64,000 nucleotides of DNA from positions 1-64,000 of the forward strand of contig JBIINB010000003.1 in the NCBI GenBank assembly GCA_044337705.1. The letters run 5' to 3'. Positions 26,640-36,699 of this stretch are shown piece by piece. The position numbers were made by a program, and so were the translations under genes. Below the pieces are notes generated by a model. The model had not been told where the DNA came from and did not search any database. It saw nothing but the letters and a program-made list of their open reading frames with translations. This DNA is from JBEISR01 sp044337705. Its GTDB lineage: Bacteria > Planctomycetota > Planctomycetia > Pirellulales > Pirellulaceae. Positions within the stretch are counted from its first letter, which is position 1, and the number at the start of each line of letters is the position of its first letter.

Positions 26640-28015
26640 GCGATCAGTCTTTCGATCTGGCGAATTTTTTCGATGGTTTCCCAGCCTCCCGAGGCGTCTA
26701 TTTGACGCTCTTCCAACCACTTCTGGAACTCCGGCGCCGGCTTCCGCTGGAAGAGTTTTCTTACTGCAACTGCATCATGGTAGCTGGTCGACTGGTAGTT
26801 GAGCATGATGTCGTCGGTGCCTGGGACTCCCATAAAGTAGTTGCACCCGGCTGCCGCCAACAGCACCATGAGATTATCGGCGCTGTTCTGATCGGCATCG
26901 CAATGATTGGTATAGCAGACATCGACTCCCATCGGCAGGCCAAGGAGCTTCCCGAGGAAATGGTCTTCCAAGCCGGCCCGCACAATCTGTCGTTCATCGA
27001 AAAGGTATTCCGGACCGATAAAACCGACGACCGAATTGACCAGAAACGGATCAAACAACCTAGCGACTCCGTAGGCGCGGGCTTCCATGGTCAGCTGATC
27101 GATGCCATGGTGCGCATTGGCTGAAAGAGCGCTCCCCTGCCCTGTCTCAAAGTACATCACCTGGGCTCCTGCCAGACGACGGTCTCGGGATCGATGGGAT
27201 TCGATCACCTGCTGTCTGCCTTCGTCGAGCAGCCGCAGGGTGATTCCAAAACTGTCATTGGCCTTCTGGCTGCCTGCGATCGACTGGAACAGGAGGTCGA
27301 TCGGACAGCCAGCCTCCAGAGCCTGAAGCTGGGTGGTGATGTGGGCAAGGCAACAATGCTGGGTTGGGATTTCCGCCCGCTGAATCAATTGGTCGAGCAA
27401 TCGCAGGATGGCCGAAACTTGCGCGACGGAATCGGTGGCCGGGTTGACGCCAATCACTGCGTCGCCACAACCGTAGAGAAGTCCTTCGATCGTCGACGCC
27501 AGAATTCCACGCAGGTCATCGCTGGGATGATTGGGCTGGATTCGAATCCCAAGCGTGCCTGGCAGTCCTTGCGTATTGCGCATGCGCGAGACACGGTGGA
27601 TGCGGCTGGCCAGGAGGATCAACTGCTGATTGGTCAGAAGCTTGGCAACCGCTGCCGCCATTTCGGGAAGAAGGCCCCAACCCCAACGGCTTAGGTCATC
27701 GAGCGAGGCGGCCAGCAACTGATCGCGAAGCTCCCCGACGGTCCACGACTGGACCTCCTGAAAGATGGCCGGGTCGTAGTTTTCTAGCACGCGGCGGCTA
27801 ACCTCATCCAGTCCCGGATCGATCAGTGGATAGCTTATAAAATCCATAAGCGAGCATTCGGCTAGCGCTCGCTTGGCGGCGATCCGCTGGCGATGACTGG
27901 TGGCAGCGATTTCCGCTAGCTGGTCGCCAGCTTTTTCCTCGTTGGCCTTGGCCATTAAGTCGGCCAGCGAAGGGAAACGAAACCATTCTCCCCCTACGGT
28001 TGCCTGATAGACCAT
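26609..28015 (-). CDS. eutB: Ethanolamine ammonia-lyase large subunit
   Basis: 468 residues from the ATG at 28015 (MVYQATVGGEWFRFPSLADL), with AGGAAC about 9 nt upstream; an in-frame start at 28111 adds unrelated residues. The barrel subunit is complete: GDAVIGVNPATDSVAQV, HITTQLQALEAGCPIDLLFQ, YFETGQGSALSANAHHGIDQ, VNSVVGFIGPEYLFDERQIV and CYTNHCDADQNSADNLMVLL align with EutB. It holds the radical active site for conversion of ethanolamine to acetaldehyde and ammonia. No eutA reactivase, eutE aldehyde dehydrogenase or shell proteins are nearby, so this is a minimal cytoplasmic system. The promoter should lie in the 178 bp shared with the divergent ceramidase-like gene. Confidence 0.97.
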   Translation of the reverse strand: MVYQATVGGEWFRFPSLADLMAKANEEKAGDQLAEIAATSHRQRIAAKRALAECSLMDFISYPLIDPGLDEVSRRVLENYDPAIFQEVQSWTVGELRDQLLAASLDDLSRWGWGLLPEMAAAVAKLLTNQQLILLASRIHRVSRMRNTQGLPGTLGIRIQPNHPSDDLRGILASTIEGLLYGCGDAVIGVNPATDSVAQVSAILRLLDQLIQRAEIPTQHCCLAHITTQLQALEAGCPIDLLFQSIAGSQKANDSFGITLRLLDEGRQQVIESHRSRDRRLAGAQVMYFETGQGSALSANAHHGIDQLTMEARAYGVARLFDPFLVNSVVGFIGPEYLFDERQIVRAGLEDHFLGKLLGLPMGVDVCYTNHCDADQNSADNLMVLLAAAGCNYFMGVPGTDDIMLNYQSTSYHDAVAVRKLFQRKPAPEFQKWLEERQIDASGGWETIEKIRQIERLIACCPMIHSKT

Positions 28016-28193
28016 CGGTGCGGTTCCTGGTGGAGTGCATGGAGAGCGGGGGCCGAGTACGGAAAAACGTTCGAGGGAAAATGCGTCGCGGTTGGATAGG
28101 TGACGATACAATCAAGGGTGTGTCCCATGACGCTCCCGCCACCTGCCCGGTCCATCTCCCGCCTATTCCTGGAACGATCGAGGAGTCTCGCTT

Positions 28194-31100
28194 ATGAGCC
28201 ATCGGCCAGCTCGCTTCCGACGCGATGCCACGGCCATTCCGCGCTTCGTCGCGGGATGTTTCCTGCTTCTTGCCAGTTGGTTTGATTGTCGAGCCGAGGA
28301 AGGGAGGCTACAAGCCGGCATCGCGCTGAAAAACATCACGCCAACGGTCTTTCCTGTCTGGGTCAACGGCGGAATCGCCGCCGTGCAGGCCGATAAAGCG
28401 ACCGATCCATTGCATGCGCGCTGTCTGGTGCTCGCCGACGGGACTCGTGAGGTCGCCATCTGCGTGGTCGATAATTGCATTCTGCCTGTGGAGCTGGTGG
28501 ATGAGGCGCGGCGACTTACCAGTGAGCTGGCGGGGATTGCTCCATCGCATATTCTCATCAGCGCGACGCACACCCATTCGGCCGTTGCGGTCGCGGGCGT
28601 GCACGGTACGCCGGTGCAGGAAGATTATGCCGCGAAGCTGCCGAAGTGGATCGCCGAGGGAATCGCGGAAGCCAAGCGGCACAAGGTCGATGCGAAGATC
28701 GGTTGGGGGAGCACGATCGCGGAAAAATATATTCACTGCCGCCGCTGGCTGATGCGTCCCGGCTCCCTGGAACCGACTCCCTTCACAGGGAGGGATGGGG
28801 ACGAGGTGGTGATGAACCCCGGGTATGACAACCCCAACAAGATCGCTCCGGTAGGTCCGATCGATCGCACCATTCCTATCCTTTCGGTACAGACCTCCGA
28901 GGGGAAGCCGCTTGCGGTTCTCGCCAGTTTCAGCACCCATTACGCAGGCAGTCCGGCGCTTTCTGCAGACTATTTTGGTGTGGTGGCAAGACGACTGGCA
29001 ACCGCTTTGCGTCCCGAGCATGAAGAGGAATTCCTGGGCATCATGGCCAATGGCACCAGCGGGGATGCCAACTGCATCGACTTCAGCAAACCTCCTGCCC
29101 CCTTCACCCACATCGAGGTGGGCGATTATGTCGCAGATCGGATCCTTGAGGCGCTTCCAAAGATCGAGCACTCCGAGAAGGGACGCATCGATGCGTTGCT
29201 GGAAAGCGAGACCGTCGGTGTGCGGATGCCCCGCCCAGAGGAGGTGGAAGAGGCGAAACGCTACCAGGCGACTCACTTCCCCGATCGACTCCCAAAGACT
29301 CTCATCGAAAATTACGCGCGCGAGACAATTCTTCTTTCCGAGCTTCCCGATACCCGTCCTCTCCGCTGTCAGGCGATTCAAATCGGTTCGGGAGTGATTT
29401 TAGCGAATCCGTGCGAGTCCTACGGAGAGACGGGATTGAAGCTGCGCCGCGGAAGTCCCTTTGCCATTTCGATGAATATCGGGCTGGCCAACGGACATGC
29501 CGGTTACATACCGCCACCCGAGCACTTCCTGCTTGGTGGTTACACCACATGGCGGGCCAGGAGCAGCTGTCTGGAGGAGCAGGCGGAACCGAAGATGGTG
29601 GCGTTGTTGACTGGTTTAGCCACTCGCCTGCATCAGGACTCATTGGCATTGGCAAAGCCGAAGCAATTGCGTTCCCCGATCGCTCCTGAAGATTCTATCA
29701 GTCAGATGGAATGGGAATCGGACCAGCGCGTTGAGTTGGTGGCGCACGAACCTCAGATCGCCGATCCGGTTGCCATCCAATTCGACGACGCAGGTCGTAT
29801 GTGGGCGATCGAGATGGGGGATTACCCGAATGGTCCCAAGGAGGGTCAGTCGCCAAGGGGACGTTTGGTGGTTCTTGAGGATCGTGATGGCGATGGGCGA
29901 TTCGAGTCCTCGCATGTTTTTGCAGATCAGTTGCTTTTTGCCACCGGCCTTCAGCTTTGGAAAGACGGAGCCCTGGTGACGATGGCCGGTTCGCTGGTCT
30001 GGCTGCGCGATACGGATGGTGATGGTCGATGCGACCAGAAGGAAACCTGGATCGACGGCTTCAAGCAGGATAACCCTCAACTGCGGGCCAATGATCCAAC
30101 GCTGGGACCGGATGGCTGGATCTACATCGCCAACGGTCTTCGAGGTGGCAGGCTGAAGCAGCCTGGTGTGGCCAACGATCCGGTGGATCTGCAGCAGTAC
30201 GACCTTCGAATCGAACCGCGTACCCGCCGAATTCAGATGGTGACAGGTCCCGCTCAGTTCGGGCTTACCTGGGACCGTCTGGGCAATCGGTATCACTGCG
30301 CCAATCGGCAGCCGTGCCGGGAAGCGTTGGTCGAACCTCATCAGTTGGCCCTCAGCCCACTGGCGGGACTGGTCCCTTCCGTTCTGGATGCCAGCCCCTC
30401 GGAAGCCAGTTCCTCGGTGCGGCCCCTGGTCCGAGCCTGGACAACATCCAATCTTCACGCTGGCCAGTTCACCGCTGCCTGCGGCGTCCTTGTCAGCCAC
30501 AGCGATCAACTGGCGCCCGCCTGGGGGCATGTGTTGACTTGTGAACCAACTGGAAGTCTGGTGCAAAGGAGAAGCCTGAAGAGAGCCGATGGCCGAAGTG
30601 TGGTAGCCGATGAATCACCCCAGCGTGAGTTTCTTGCAAGTCGCGATCCATGGTTTCGTCCGGTCAATCTAACCGAGGGCCCCGGAGGCGAGATCTTTGT
30701 GGTTGATATGTACCGGGCGGTGATCGAGCATCCCGATTGGGTTCCAGTGGAACAGAAGCATCGGCCCGATGAACGATTCGGAGAAGGTTTGGGCCGAATC
30801 TACCGGATTGCTGGCAGGAACCGAGCTGACAGCACGATCTGGTCGGCGATCAGGAAGCGACCAATGCGGCAGTGGACAACGAAAGAGCTGGTTGAGACCC
30901 TGGCTAGGCCAGAGGCGTGGGCGCGCGCCACGGCGCTGCGACTGCTAATGGAGAAACGGGACGGACACTATGCCGAAACGCTGACGACATTCCAACAGAT
31001 TTTAGAATATCGAGATGAAGTTTCGCTGCACATGGCAGCTCTCACCTGGCTTGCTTCCTGCGAAATGTGGGACGATGCGCTCTGGCGGCGCTCGCTGCAA

Positions 31101-32597
31101 AGCCATGATGCGAGCCTCCAGTGGCATGCTCTTCATCTGCTGTCCGATGGCATTCAGCCACGTGCCATCGAAGCGTATCTCAGCGAAATCGGTCCGATGC
31201 TGGATTCTGTCGATGTCGATCTGTTGCGATCGGTCTGCTGGGCGATCGCCAGAAGCCCTGGTGGGAGCGATGCTATGCGGCAATTCCAACTGGAGAAGGT
31301 GCTTCCGGCGCTGGCGAGGCATTCCCTTGCACACTCCAGAGATGGGCATCTTCAGATGGCAGTCGCTGCCGCTGTCAAGAATCACCCCGTCGAATGGATG
31401 CAGAGCTGGGGCGACCAGTGGCGGAATCATCATGGTACGGTGGCGGATGCGGCGCCGATAACACCCATTCTCCAGGAATCGGTCCGGCATTGGATGAGAA
31501 CCGCTGCCCAAAAGAATCCCGAGGCGATGCATCGGGCCATCGATGGATGGATCCCTTCCGATTCCTGGGATCACATGACGGATAATACCCGACGATTGCA
31601 TCTGGCGTTATGGTCAGGTTGGCGTGATGCTGCAAAGGACGTGGAGGTTGCATCGCTGGGGGGATTGAAAGCCTTCCTGGTGAAGACGGCCACCAGCCAT
31701 TCCGTGGGCGCCGATCTGCGTGCGGGGTCGCTGATGCTGCTCCGTTCGTTTGATCCCGTGCAGGCGAAGAGCGTTGCACTGGATCTGCTGGAAGAGCCGG
31801 GCGGCCCGCTGCTCAAAGCGGTCCTCAGCGCAGTGACATTCGATCCGTCCGACGAGACTCAGAAACGATTGATTGGTGCGTTTGCCAAGGCGACACCTGA
31901 ACTGCGGTCCGATTTTTTCCAGGTACTGCGCTCCAGTCCGAAGATGCTGGCGCTGCTTCTGGAGGAATTCGAGTCGGGGCAGCTCAGCATCAAAATGCTG
32001 GATGCCAGCCAGAGGGAGTTTCTTCTCGGGAAATCGGATCTTCCAGAGAGAGATCGTTGGGTCCAAGTCCTGGGGCCTCAGGGTGACCCGGATCGTCAGG
32101 CGATCATCGATCGCTATCGCCAGGCGTTCGACGGTGCATGGGATGTCGCGCGTGGTCAGAAAGTGTTTCGGCAGCAATGCGCGGCCTGCCATCGGATCGA
32201 TCAGATCGGGACTGCGGTCGGACCAGATATCTCCGACTCGCGCGAGCAATCGTTCGATAAACTGTTGATCTCCATTTTGGATCCCAACCGCACCATCGAT
32301 GGCGCCTACTACCGTTACGTTGTCGTTCTGGATTCAGGCGAGGTGCTGGAAGGATTGCTGCAGGAAGCAACCACCGATGTGGTGACGATCAAATCACAAA
32401 ATGGCACCATCCACCGGTTGATGCGGGAGGAGATCGAGTCATTTCAGTCGGCGGGCAACTCGTTGATGCCAGTCGGGATCGAGCAGCAGGTCAGTCCGCA
32501 GGAGATGTGGGATCTGTTGGGCTATATCAAGAATTGGCGTTATCTTCAGGAAGGCCTTCCGATTCAGGCCACACCGACGCCAACGGCGGCTCCCTGA
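28194..32597 (+). CDS. Ceramidase-like / PVC propeller / cytochrome c fusion
   Basis: 1467 residues, ATG at 28194 with AGGAG 9 nt upstream, and a signal peptide ending near DCRAEEG. Residues about 40-490 resemble the neutral/alkaline non-lysosomal ceramidase N-terminal domain (ISATHTHSAVAVAGVHGTP and ANGTSGDANCIDF). Residues about 515-910 form the PVC-type dehydrogenase propeller (ADPVAIQFDDAGRMWAIEMG, DRDGDGRFE, LTEGPGGEIFVVDMYRAVIE). A helical, HEAT-like stretch covers about 920-1290. The C-terminus is a heme-binding domain with CAACH at Cys1329 and LDPNRTIDGAYYRYVVVLDS. All of this is one uninterrupted frame. It is probably periplasmic and may oxidise a released product with transfer of electrons to heme; substrate unproven. 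The next gene starts 26 bp later. Confidence 0.88.
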   Translation: MSHRPARFRRDATAIPRFVAGCFLLLASWFDCRAEEGRLQAGIALKNITPTVFPVWVNGGIAAVQADKATDPLHARCLVLADGTREVAICVVDNCILPVELVDEARRLTSELAGIAPSHILISATHTHSAVAVAGVHGTPVQEDYAAKLPKWIAEGIAEAKRHKVDAKIGWGSTIAEKYIHCRRWLMRPGSLEPTPFTGRDGDEVVMNPGYDNPNKIAPVGPIDRTIPILSVQTSEGKPLAVLASFSTHYAGSPALSADYFGVVARRLATALRPEHEEEFLGIMANGTSGDANCIDFSKPPAPFTHIEVGDYVADRILEALPKIEHSEKGRIDALLESETVGVRMPRPEEVEEAKRYQATHFPDRLPKTLIENYARETILLSELPDTRPLRCQAIQIGSGVILANPCESYGETGLKLRRGSPFAISMNIGLANGHAGYIPPPEHFLLGGYTTWRARSSCLEEQAEPKMVALLTGLATRLHQDSLALAKPKQLRSPIAPEDSISQMEWESDQRVELVAHEPQIADPVAIQFDDAGRMWAIEMGDYPNGPKEGQSPRGRLVVLEDRDGDGRFESSHVFADQLLFATGLQLWKDGALVTMAGSLVWLRDTDGDGRCDQKETWIDGFKQDNPQLRANDPTLGPDGWIYIANGLRGGRLKQPGVANDPVDLQQYDLRIEPRTRRIQMVTGPAQFGLTWDRLGNRYHCANRQPCREALVEPHQLALSPLAGLVPSVLDASPSEASSSVRPLVRAWTTSNLHAGQFTAACGVLVSHSDQLAPAWGHVLTCEPTGSLVQRRSLKRADGRSVVADESPQREFLASRDPWFRPVNLTEGPGGEIFVVDMYRAVIEHPDWVPVEQKHRPDERFGEGLGRIYRIAGRNRADSTIWSAIRKRPMRQWTTKELVETLARPEAWARATALRLLMEKRDGHYAETLTTFQQILEYRDEVSLHMAALTWLASCEMWDDALWRRSLQSHDASLQWHALHLLSDGIQPRAIEAYLSEIGPMLDSVDVDLLRSVCWAIARSPGGSDAMRQFQLEKVLPALARHSLAHSRDGHLQMAVAAAVKNHPVEWMQSWGDQWRNHHGTVADAAPITPILQESVRHWMRTAAQKNPEAMHRAIDGWIPSDSWDHMTDNTRRLHLALWSGWRDAAKDVEVASLGGLKAFLVKTATSHSVGADLRAGSLMLLRSFDPVQAKSVALDLLEEPGGPLLKAVLSAVTFDPSDETQKRLIGAFAKATPELRSDFFQVLRSSPKMLALLLEEFESGQLSIKMLDASQREFLLGKSDLPERDRWVQVLGPQGDPDRQAIIDRYRQAFDGAWDVARGQKVFRQQCAACHRIDQIGTAVGPDISDSREQSFDKLLISILDPNRTIDGAYYRYVVVLDSGEVLEGLLQEATTDVVTIKSQNGTIHRLMREEIESFQSAGNSLMPVGIEQQVSPQEMWDLLGYIKNWRYLQEGLPIQATPTPTAAP

Positions 32598-32623
32598 AGT
32601 CTTGTCTCTCAGAAAGAAATCGA

Positions 32624-35600
32624 ATGCATCGCGCGAATCCAGTAGTGGTTTGTTTCCCTCGCTACCGCCGAACTGTTTTCATCTTCTGGATGGCTTTCCT
32701 TTCAGCGGTCTGGAGCGTTTCCTTCGGTCGCAGCGCTTGTGCCAAGGATCCTGTGAAGGAAACGGAAGCAACTCTGACCAAGCGACTGGGCGAGCTGACG
32801 GCTGGCCAGTGGATCGAACTTGCCGGTCGCGAAGGCGACTTGCAGCGGGGGCTGACGCTATTTCATGACCTCCAGTTGGCCTGCGCGCAGTGCCATGCCC
32901 TCCATCCAAGCCAGCCTGTTCGCACCGGCCCGATTCTCAGCCAAGTGCTGACCAAGCACACCGATCAACGCCTGGTCGATGCACTGCTGGAACCGTCGAA
33001 GGAGATTTTGGAGGGGTTCGAGCAATCGGTGATTCTGACCGATGAAGGCAAGGTGATTGCTGGCCGGATTCTGAAGCAGACCGAAACGCATTTGGAGTTT
33101 CTCGAAGGGGCAGGAGACGTCCCGCCAAGGCAATTCGAATTGGATCGGATTGAACGAATCGAGCGACGGTCGGATTCCTTGATGCCGGCGGGGCTGGTGC
33201 AGAAACTTGGCAACCAACAGAGATGGCTGGATCTACTGCGTCTGTTGATCGAACTGCGGTCCGGTGGGGAGTCGGTGGCAATGCGGCTTGCGGCCGATGG
33301 CCCCAAATCCTCCCAGATCGCCCCTTATGAATCGCAGGTCGATCATGCAGGGATGCTGCGAGACCTCGATCACGCTGCCTTTGAACGAGGGGAGGCGATC
33401 TACCGGCGAGTCTGTTTTCAATGCCATGGCGATCTCCATCAGATGGGATCACTCCCTACCTCGCTTCGATTCGGGCAGGGCGAGTTCAAAAACGGTAGTT
33501 CACCCTACGCCATGTACCAAACATTGACCCGGGGTTTTGGGCAGATGGCGCCGCAGGCTTGGATGGTTCCGCAGCAGAAGTACGATGTCATTCACTACAT
33601 CCGGGAAACATTCCTCAAAGACCACCGGCCTGCCCAATACATGCCGATCGATGAAGAGTATCTCGCGCAGTTGCCTCGAGGAACGACGCGCGGCCCTGCC
33701 CCTTCCACCCTCGAACCATGGAACGCCATGGATTATGGGAATCTGATCACCCATACCTTCGAAGTTCCCGGGCAGGCGCTGAACATTGCGTACAAGGGAA
33801 TGGCCATGCGTCTGGATCCGGGGCCTGGGGGTGCAGCGCGAGGCAACCACTGGATGCTCTTTTGCACCGATACACTGAGGATGGCAGCTGGTTGGAGCCA
33901 TCGGGAGGGATCGGGGCGGATGAATGATTGGCGTTCGATCCAATTCAATGGCGAACATCAGATTCACCCTTCGATAAGCGGACAGGTGCACTGGAGTCTC
34001 CCCAATGGCCCGGGCTGGGCAAATCCACTGGCTTCCGATGGCCAGGATCCGTGGGATGATCGGGCACGAGTGGAGGGGCGGGATGGACGTCGATATGGTC
34101 CCCTGCCTAAAACTTGGGGCCAATGGCTGGGGCATTCCACCCACGAAGGAAAAACGATCCTTCACTATCGGATCGGCGATGCCAGGATCGATGAGCTGCC
34201 GCAGGTCGAGGCGATCGACCAGCGACCGGTTTTTGTCCGTCGACTGCGAATCGGAGCCCACAGGCAGACCCTCCATTGGAAAGTACTTGCGCCCGCTGCC
34301 GATACGAATCCCCCACTTGCATGGCTTGATCCCTACGGCGCTTCGGTGCGGTGGGGTCAGCCTTCGGGTGGGGAATCGGCCGAGCCACGTCAGCCGAATG
34401 GGGCTCTGGATGGCAGCGGCTACTGGGAGATCGCTCAAGCCGATTGGCTGGGGCAGTCGTCTCCCCGGCAATGGACTCTGGTCGCTCAGCTGCAGACTGA
34501 AGCCGATGGAACGGTCGCGGCCTTCGCGCCGGTCGGCCCTCAGTGGGCTCCCGGTGGGATGACCCTCTTTGTCCGCGATGGACGATTGGTTTTCGACGTC
34601 GGCTGGGTTGGCGCCGTGGCATCGGACATGCAAGTGGATGATGGTAAGGATCATCGAGTCGCTCTCACATACGACGCTTCCAGTGGAAAAGTGACGATGG
34701 GAATCGACGGACGGTTGGTGGCTGAAGGGGTGCTGCGAAGCAGTGCACCTTTGGAGCAGTCGGTCTTTCGAGTTGGATTCACATCAAGCAATTTTCCTCA
34801 GCCCAAGTCTCTTTTTGGTGGTCGGATCGATCGGCTGCGACTTCAAGAGGGAGTGGGCGAGGTTGCCGCGCTGACGAAAGTTCAGCTGGAGGAAGAACAA
34901 GGCGACGCCCTTGCCCGATTTCCTGAAGGTGAAGGATGGCGATGGTGCGATGCCAAAGTCCCCCGCACAACTCCTTTGCCACCAACCGATGCGATGGTGT
35001 TTTCCCGTGGCAGAGGGGTGACTTGGCAGAATCAGGGTGGTGCTCTGGTGCTGGCGATTGAGCCGGCGGAGGAAGCGAGAGAGATCGCGATTGCCCTAAC
35101 AGCATCTGAGGAGTCCGAAGGGGAGCTTTCAGAAGGAAGTGGTACGATCCTCAATCGATTGGATAGTGAGCGGCTCAAGGCACCTCTCCCCTGGGATCGC
35201 TGGCTGGCCGGAGGCGCTGCAGCATTTCCGGAGACGATCGAAACGGCCATCCAGGTCCAGGAAGGTGTTTCCGGCCCCTTAGCAGTCGATACGATCCAGC
35301 TGCCTGAGGCCAATCCATGGCTGGCATTGGTGCGGCCAACAGGAATCGATTTTTTTTCCGACGGGTCATTGGTTGTCTCCACCTGGGATGGAGATATTTG
35401 GCAAGTCACCATCTCCGAAGAGTCCCGGACCGCCCGGTGGCGCCGGATCGCCAGTGGGCTCTTTCAGCCTCTCGGGATTCGGGTGATCGACGATCAGATC
35501 TATGCGCTGTGCCGTGACCAGCTGGTGCGGCTGGAGGATCGCAACCAGGATGGAACTGTCGATCACTACGCGACCTGGAATCATGATCATCAGGTGACCG

Positions 35601-36607
35601 AGCATTTCCATGAGTTCGCGATGGGGCTTCAGGTGGATGCGGAGGGAAATTTCTACTATGCCAAATCCGGGAGGCACGCTCTGAAGGCGGTCGTGCCGCA
35701 TCATGGAACATTGCTAAGGGTCTCCAAGGATGGGCAAAAGAGCGAGATTCTGGCGACTGGTTTTCGCGCCGCCAACGGGGTCTGCCTGAATCCCGATGGG
35801 ACATTCTTCGTTACCGACCAGGAAGGATTCTGGAATCCGAAGAACCGGATCAACTGGTTGAGGCGGCCTGATCCTTCGGCACCGCTGTTCTACGGGAATC
35901 TATGGGGCTACACCGATGTCACCAATCCTTCCGACGATCTCATGGAGCCACCTTTATGCTGGATCACCAATGCGAAGGATCGTTCTCCAGCGGAGTTGCT
36001 GTGGGTGAAGAGTCCCCAGTGGGGCCCGCTGGATGGCGCGCTGCTCAGTCTTTCCTATGGCTACGGGAAGGTGTTCCTGGTGCCTCATGAACAGATCGGT
36101 AGCCAGATGCAGGGAGGCGTGGTCGAGCTACCGATCGAGCCGCTGGCAAGTGGCCTGATGAGGGCTCGTTTCCATCCTCGCGACGGGCATTTGTATGGGT
36201 GCGGTATGTTTGCATGGGCGGGCAATGCGACCGCTCCAGGTGGGCTGTATCGCTTTCGACCCACCGGAAAACCATGGCGACTGCCAGTTGGGCTGCAGAT
36301 GCGACCTGGGTCTATCACCATGCAATTCACCGAGCCGATCGATGGCCGGGCAGCATCCCAGGGGAAATTCTCTGTAAAGGTCTGGGATCTGAAGCGATCG
36401 GAACGCTACGGGTCAGATCACCAGAACGAACGGGAACTGGAAATTCAGCGAGTCGAAGTCTTACCCGATCGAGCAGCGATTCGATTGGAGGTTCCCGAGC
36501 TTCGTCCCACCTGGGGGCTGGAGGTGCGCTATCAGATGCCGATGGCCGATGGTCAGGTGGCCAGTGGCGAGCTTCATGGAACGATGCATCCCGAAAGCCC
36601 GGAGTGA
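32624..36607 (+). CDS. Secreted cytochrome c / DUF6797-like / LamG / propeller protein
   Basis: 1327 residues from the ATG at 32624; an in-frame start at 32507 lies inside the previous gene. A signal peptide ends near RSACAKD. The first domain is a PVC-type heme domain with CAQCH at Cys87 and the EPSKEILEGFEQSVILTDEG block, placed here at the N-terminus instead of the C-terminus. A second heme site, CFQCH, is at Cys264 in a small cytochrome c domain. The middle matches planctomycete DUF6797-type proteins (WNAMDYGNLITHTFEVPG), then a LamG-like part (QWTLVAQLQTEADGTVAAFA). The last third is a six-blade-type propeller (RPTGIDFFSDGSLVVSTWDG, HEFAMGLQVDAEGNFYYAKS). Family names are recalled, not searched. 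It is probably cotranscribed with the preceding fusion. Confidence 0.82.
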   Translation: MHRANPVVVCFPRYRRTVFIFWMAFLSAVWSVSFGRSACAKDPVKETEATLTKRLGELTAGQWIELAGREGDLQRGLTLFHDLQLACAQCHALHPSQPVRTGPILSQVLTKHTDQRLVDALLEPSKEILEGFEQSVILTDEGKVIAGRILKQTETHLEFLEGAGDVPPRQFELDRIERIERRSDSLMPAGLVQKLGNQQRWLDLLRLLIELRSGGESVAMRLAADGPKSSQIAPYESQVDHAGMLRDLDHAAFERGEAIYRRVCFQCHGDLHQMGSLPTSLRFGQGEFKNGSSPYAMYQTLTRGFGQMAPQAWMVPQQKYDVIHYIRETFLKDHRPAQYMPIDEEYLAQLPRGTTRGPAPSTLEPWNAMDYGNLITHTFEVPGQALNIAYKGMAMRLDPGPGGAARGNHWMLFCTDTLRMAAGWSHREGSGRMNDWRSIQFNGEHQIHPSISGQVHWSLPNGPGWANPLASDGQDPWDDRARVEGRDGRRYGPLPKTWGQWLGHSTHEGKTILHYRIGDARIDELPQVEAIDQRPVFVRRLRIGAHRQTLHWKVLAPAADTNPPLAWLDPYGASVRWGQPSGGESAEPRQPNGALDGSGYWEIAQADWLGQSSPRQWTLVAQLQTEADGTVAAFAPVGPQWAPGGMTLFVRDGRLVFDVGWVGAVASDMQVDDGKDHRVALTYDASSGKVTMGIDGRLVAEGVLRSSAPLEQSVFRVGFTSSNFPQPKSLFGGRIDRLRLQEGVGEVAALTKVQLEEEQGDALARFPEGEGWRWCDAKVPRTTPLPPTDAMVFSRGRGVTWQNQGGALVLAIEPAEEAREIAIALTASEESEGELSEGSGTILNRLDSERLKAPLPWDRWLAGGAAAFPETIETAIQVQEGVSGPLAVDTIQLPEANPWLALVRPTGIDFFSDGSLVVSTWDGDIWQVTISEESRTARWRRIASGLFQPLGIRVIDDQIYALCRDQLVRLEDRNQDGTVDHYATWNHDHQVTEHFHEFAMGLQVDAEGNFYYAKSGRHALKAVVPHHGTLLRVSKDGQKSEILATGFRAANGVCLNPDGTFFVTDQEGFWNPKNRINWLRRPDPSAPLFYGNLWGYTDVTNPSDDLMEPPLCWITNAKDRSPAELLWVKSPQWGPLDGALLSLSYGYGKVFLVPHEQIGSQMQGGVVELPIEPLASGLMRARFHPRDGHLYGCGMFAWAGNATAPGGLYRFRPTGKPWRLPVGLQMRPGSITMQFTEPIDGRAASQGKFSVKVWDLKRSERYGSDHQNERELEIQRVEVLPDRAAIRLEVPELRPTWGLEVRYQMPMADGQVASGELHGTMHPESPE

Positions 36608-36699
36608 ATGCTTTAGAAAATGATGCGTGCGATTCGTTGAGTGATCCAAATCCAGGAATTTGGTATCACCGGAAAGACCATGGATGCCAGACCGTTGGG

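Noticed and set aside
28308..29381. 357-codon ORF antisense to the ceramidase-like fusion
   Set aside because: Shadow of a well supported gene; no ribosome binding site or family motif.
33500..34654. 384-codon ORF antisense to the cytochrome/LamG protein
   Set aside because: Same reasoning; the sense frame carries signal peptide, heme motifs and propeller.
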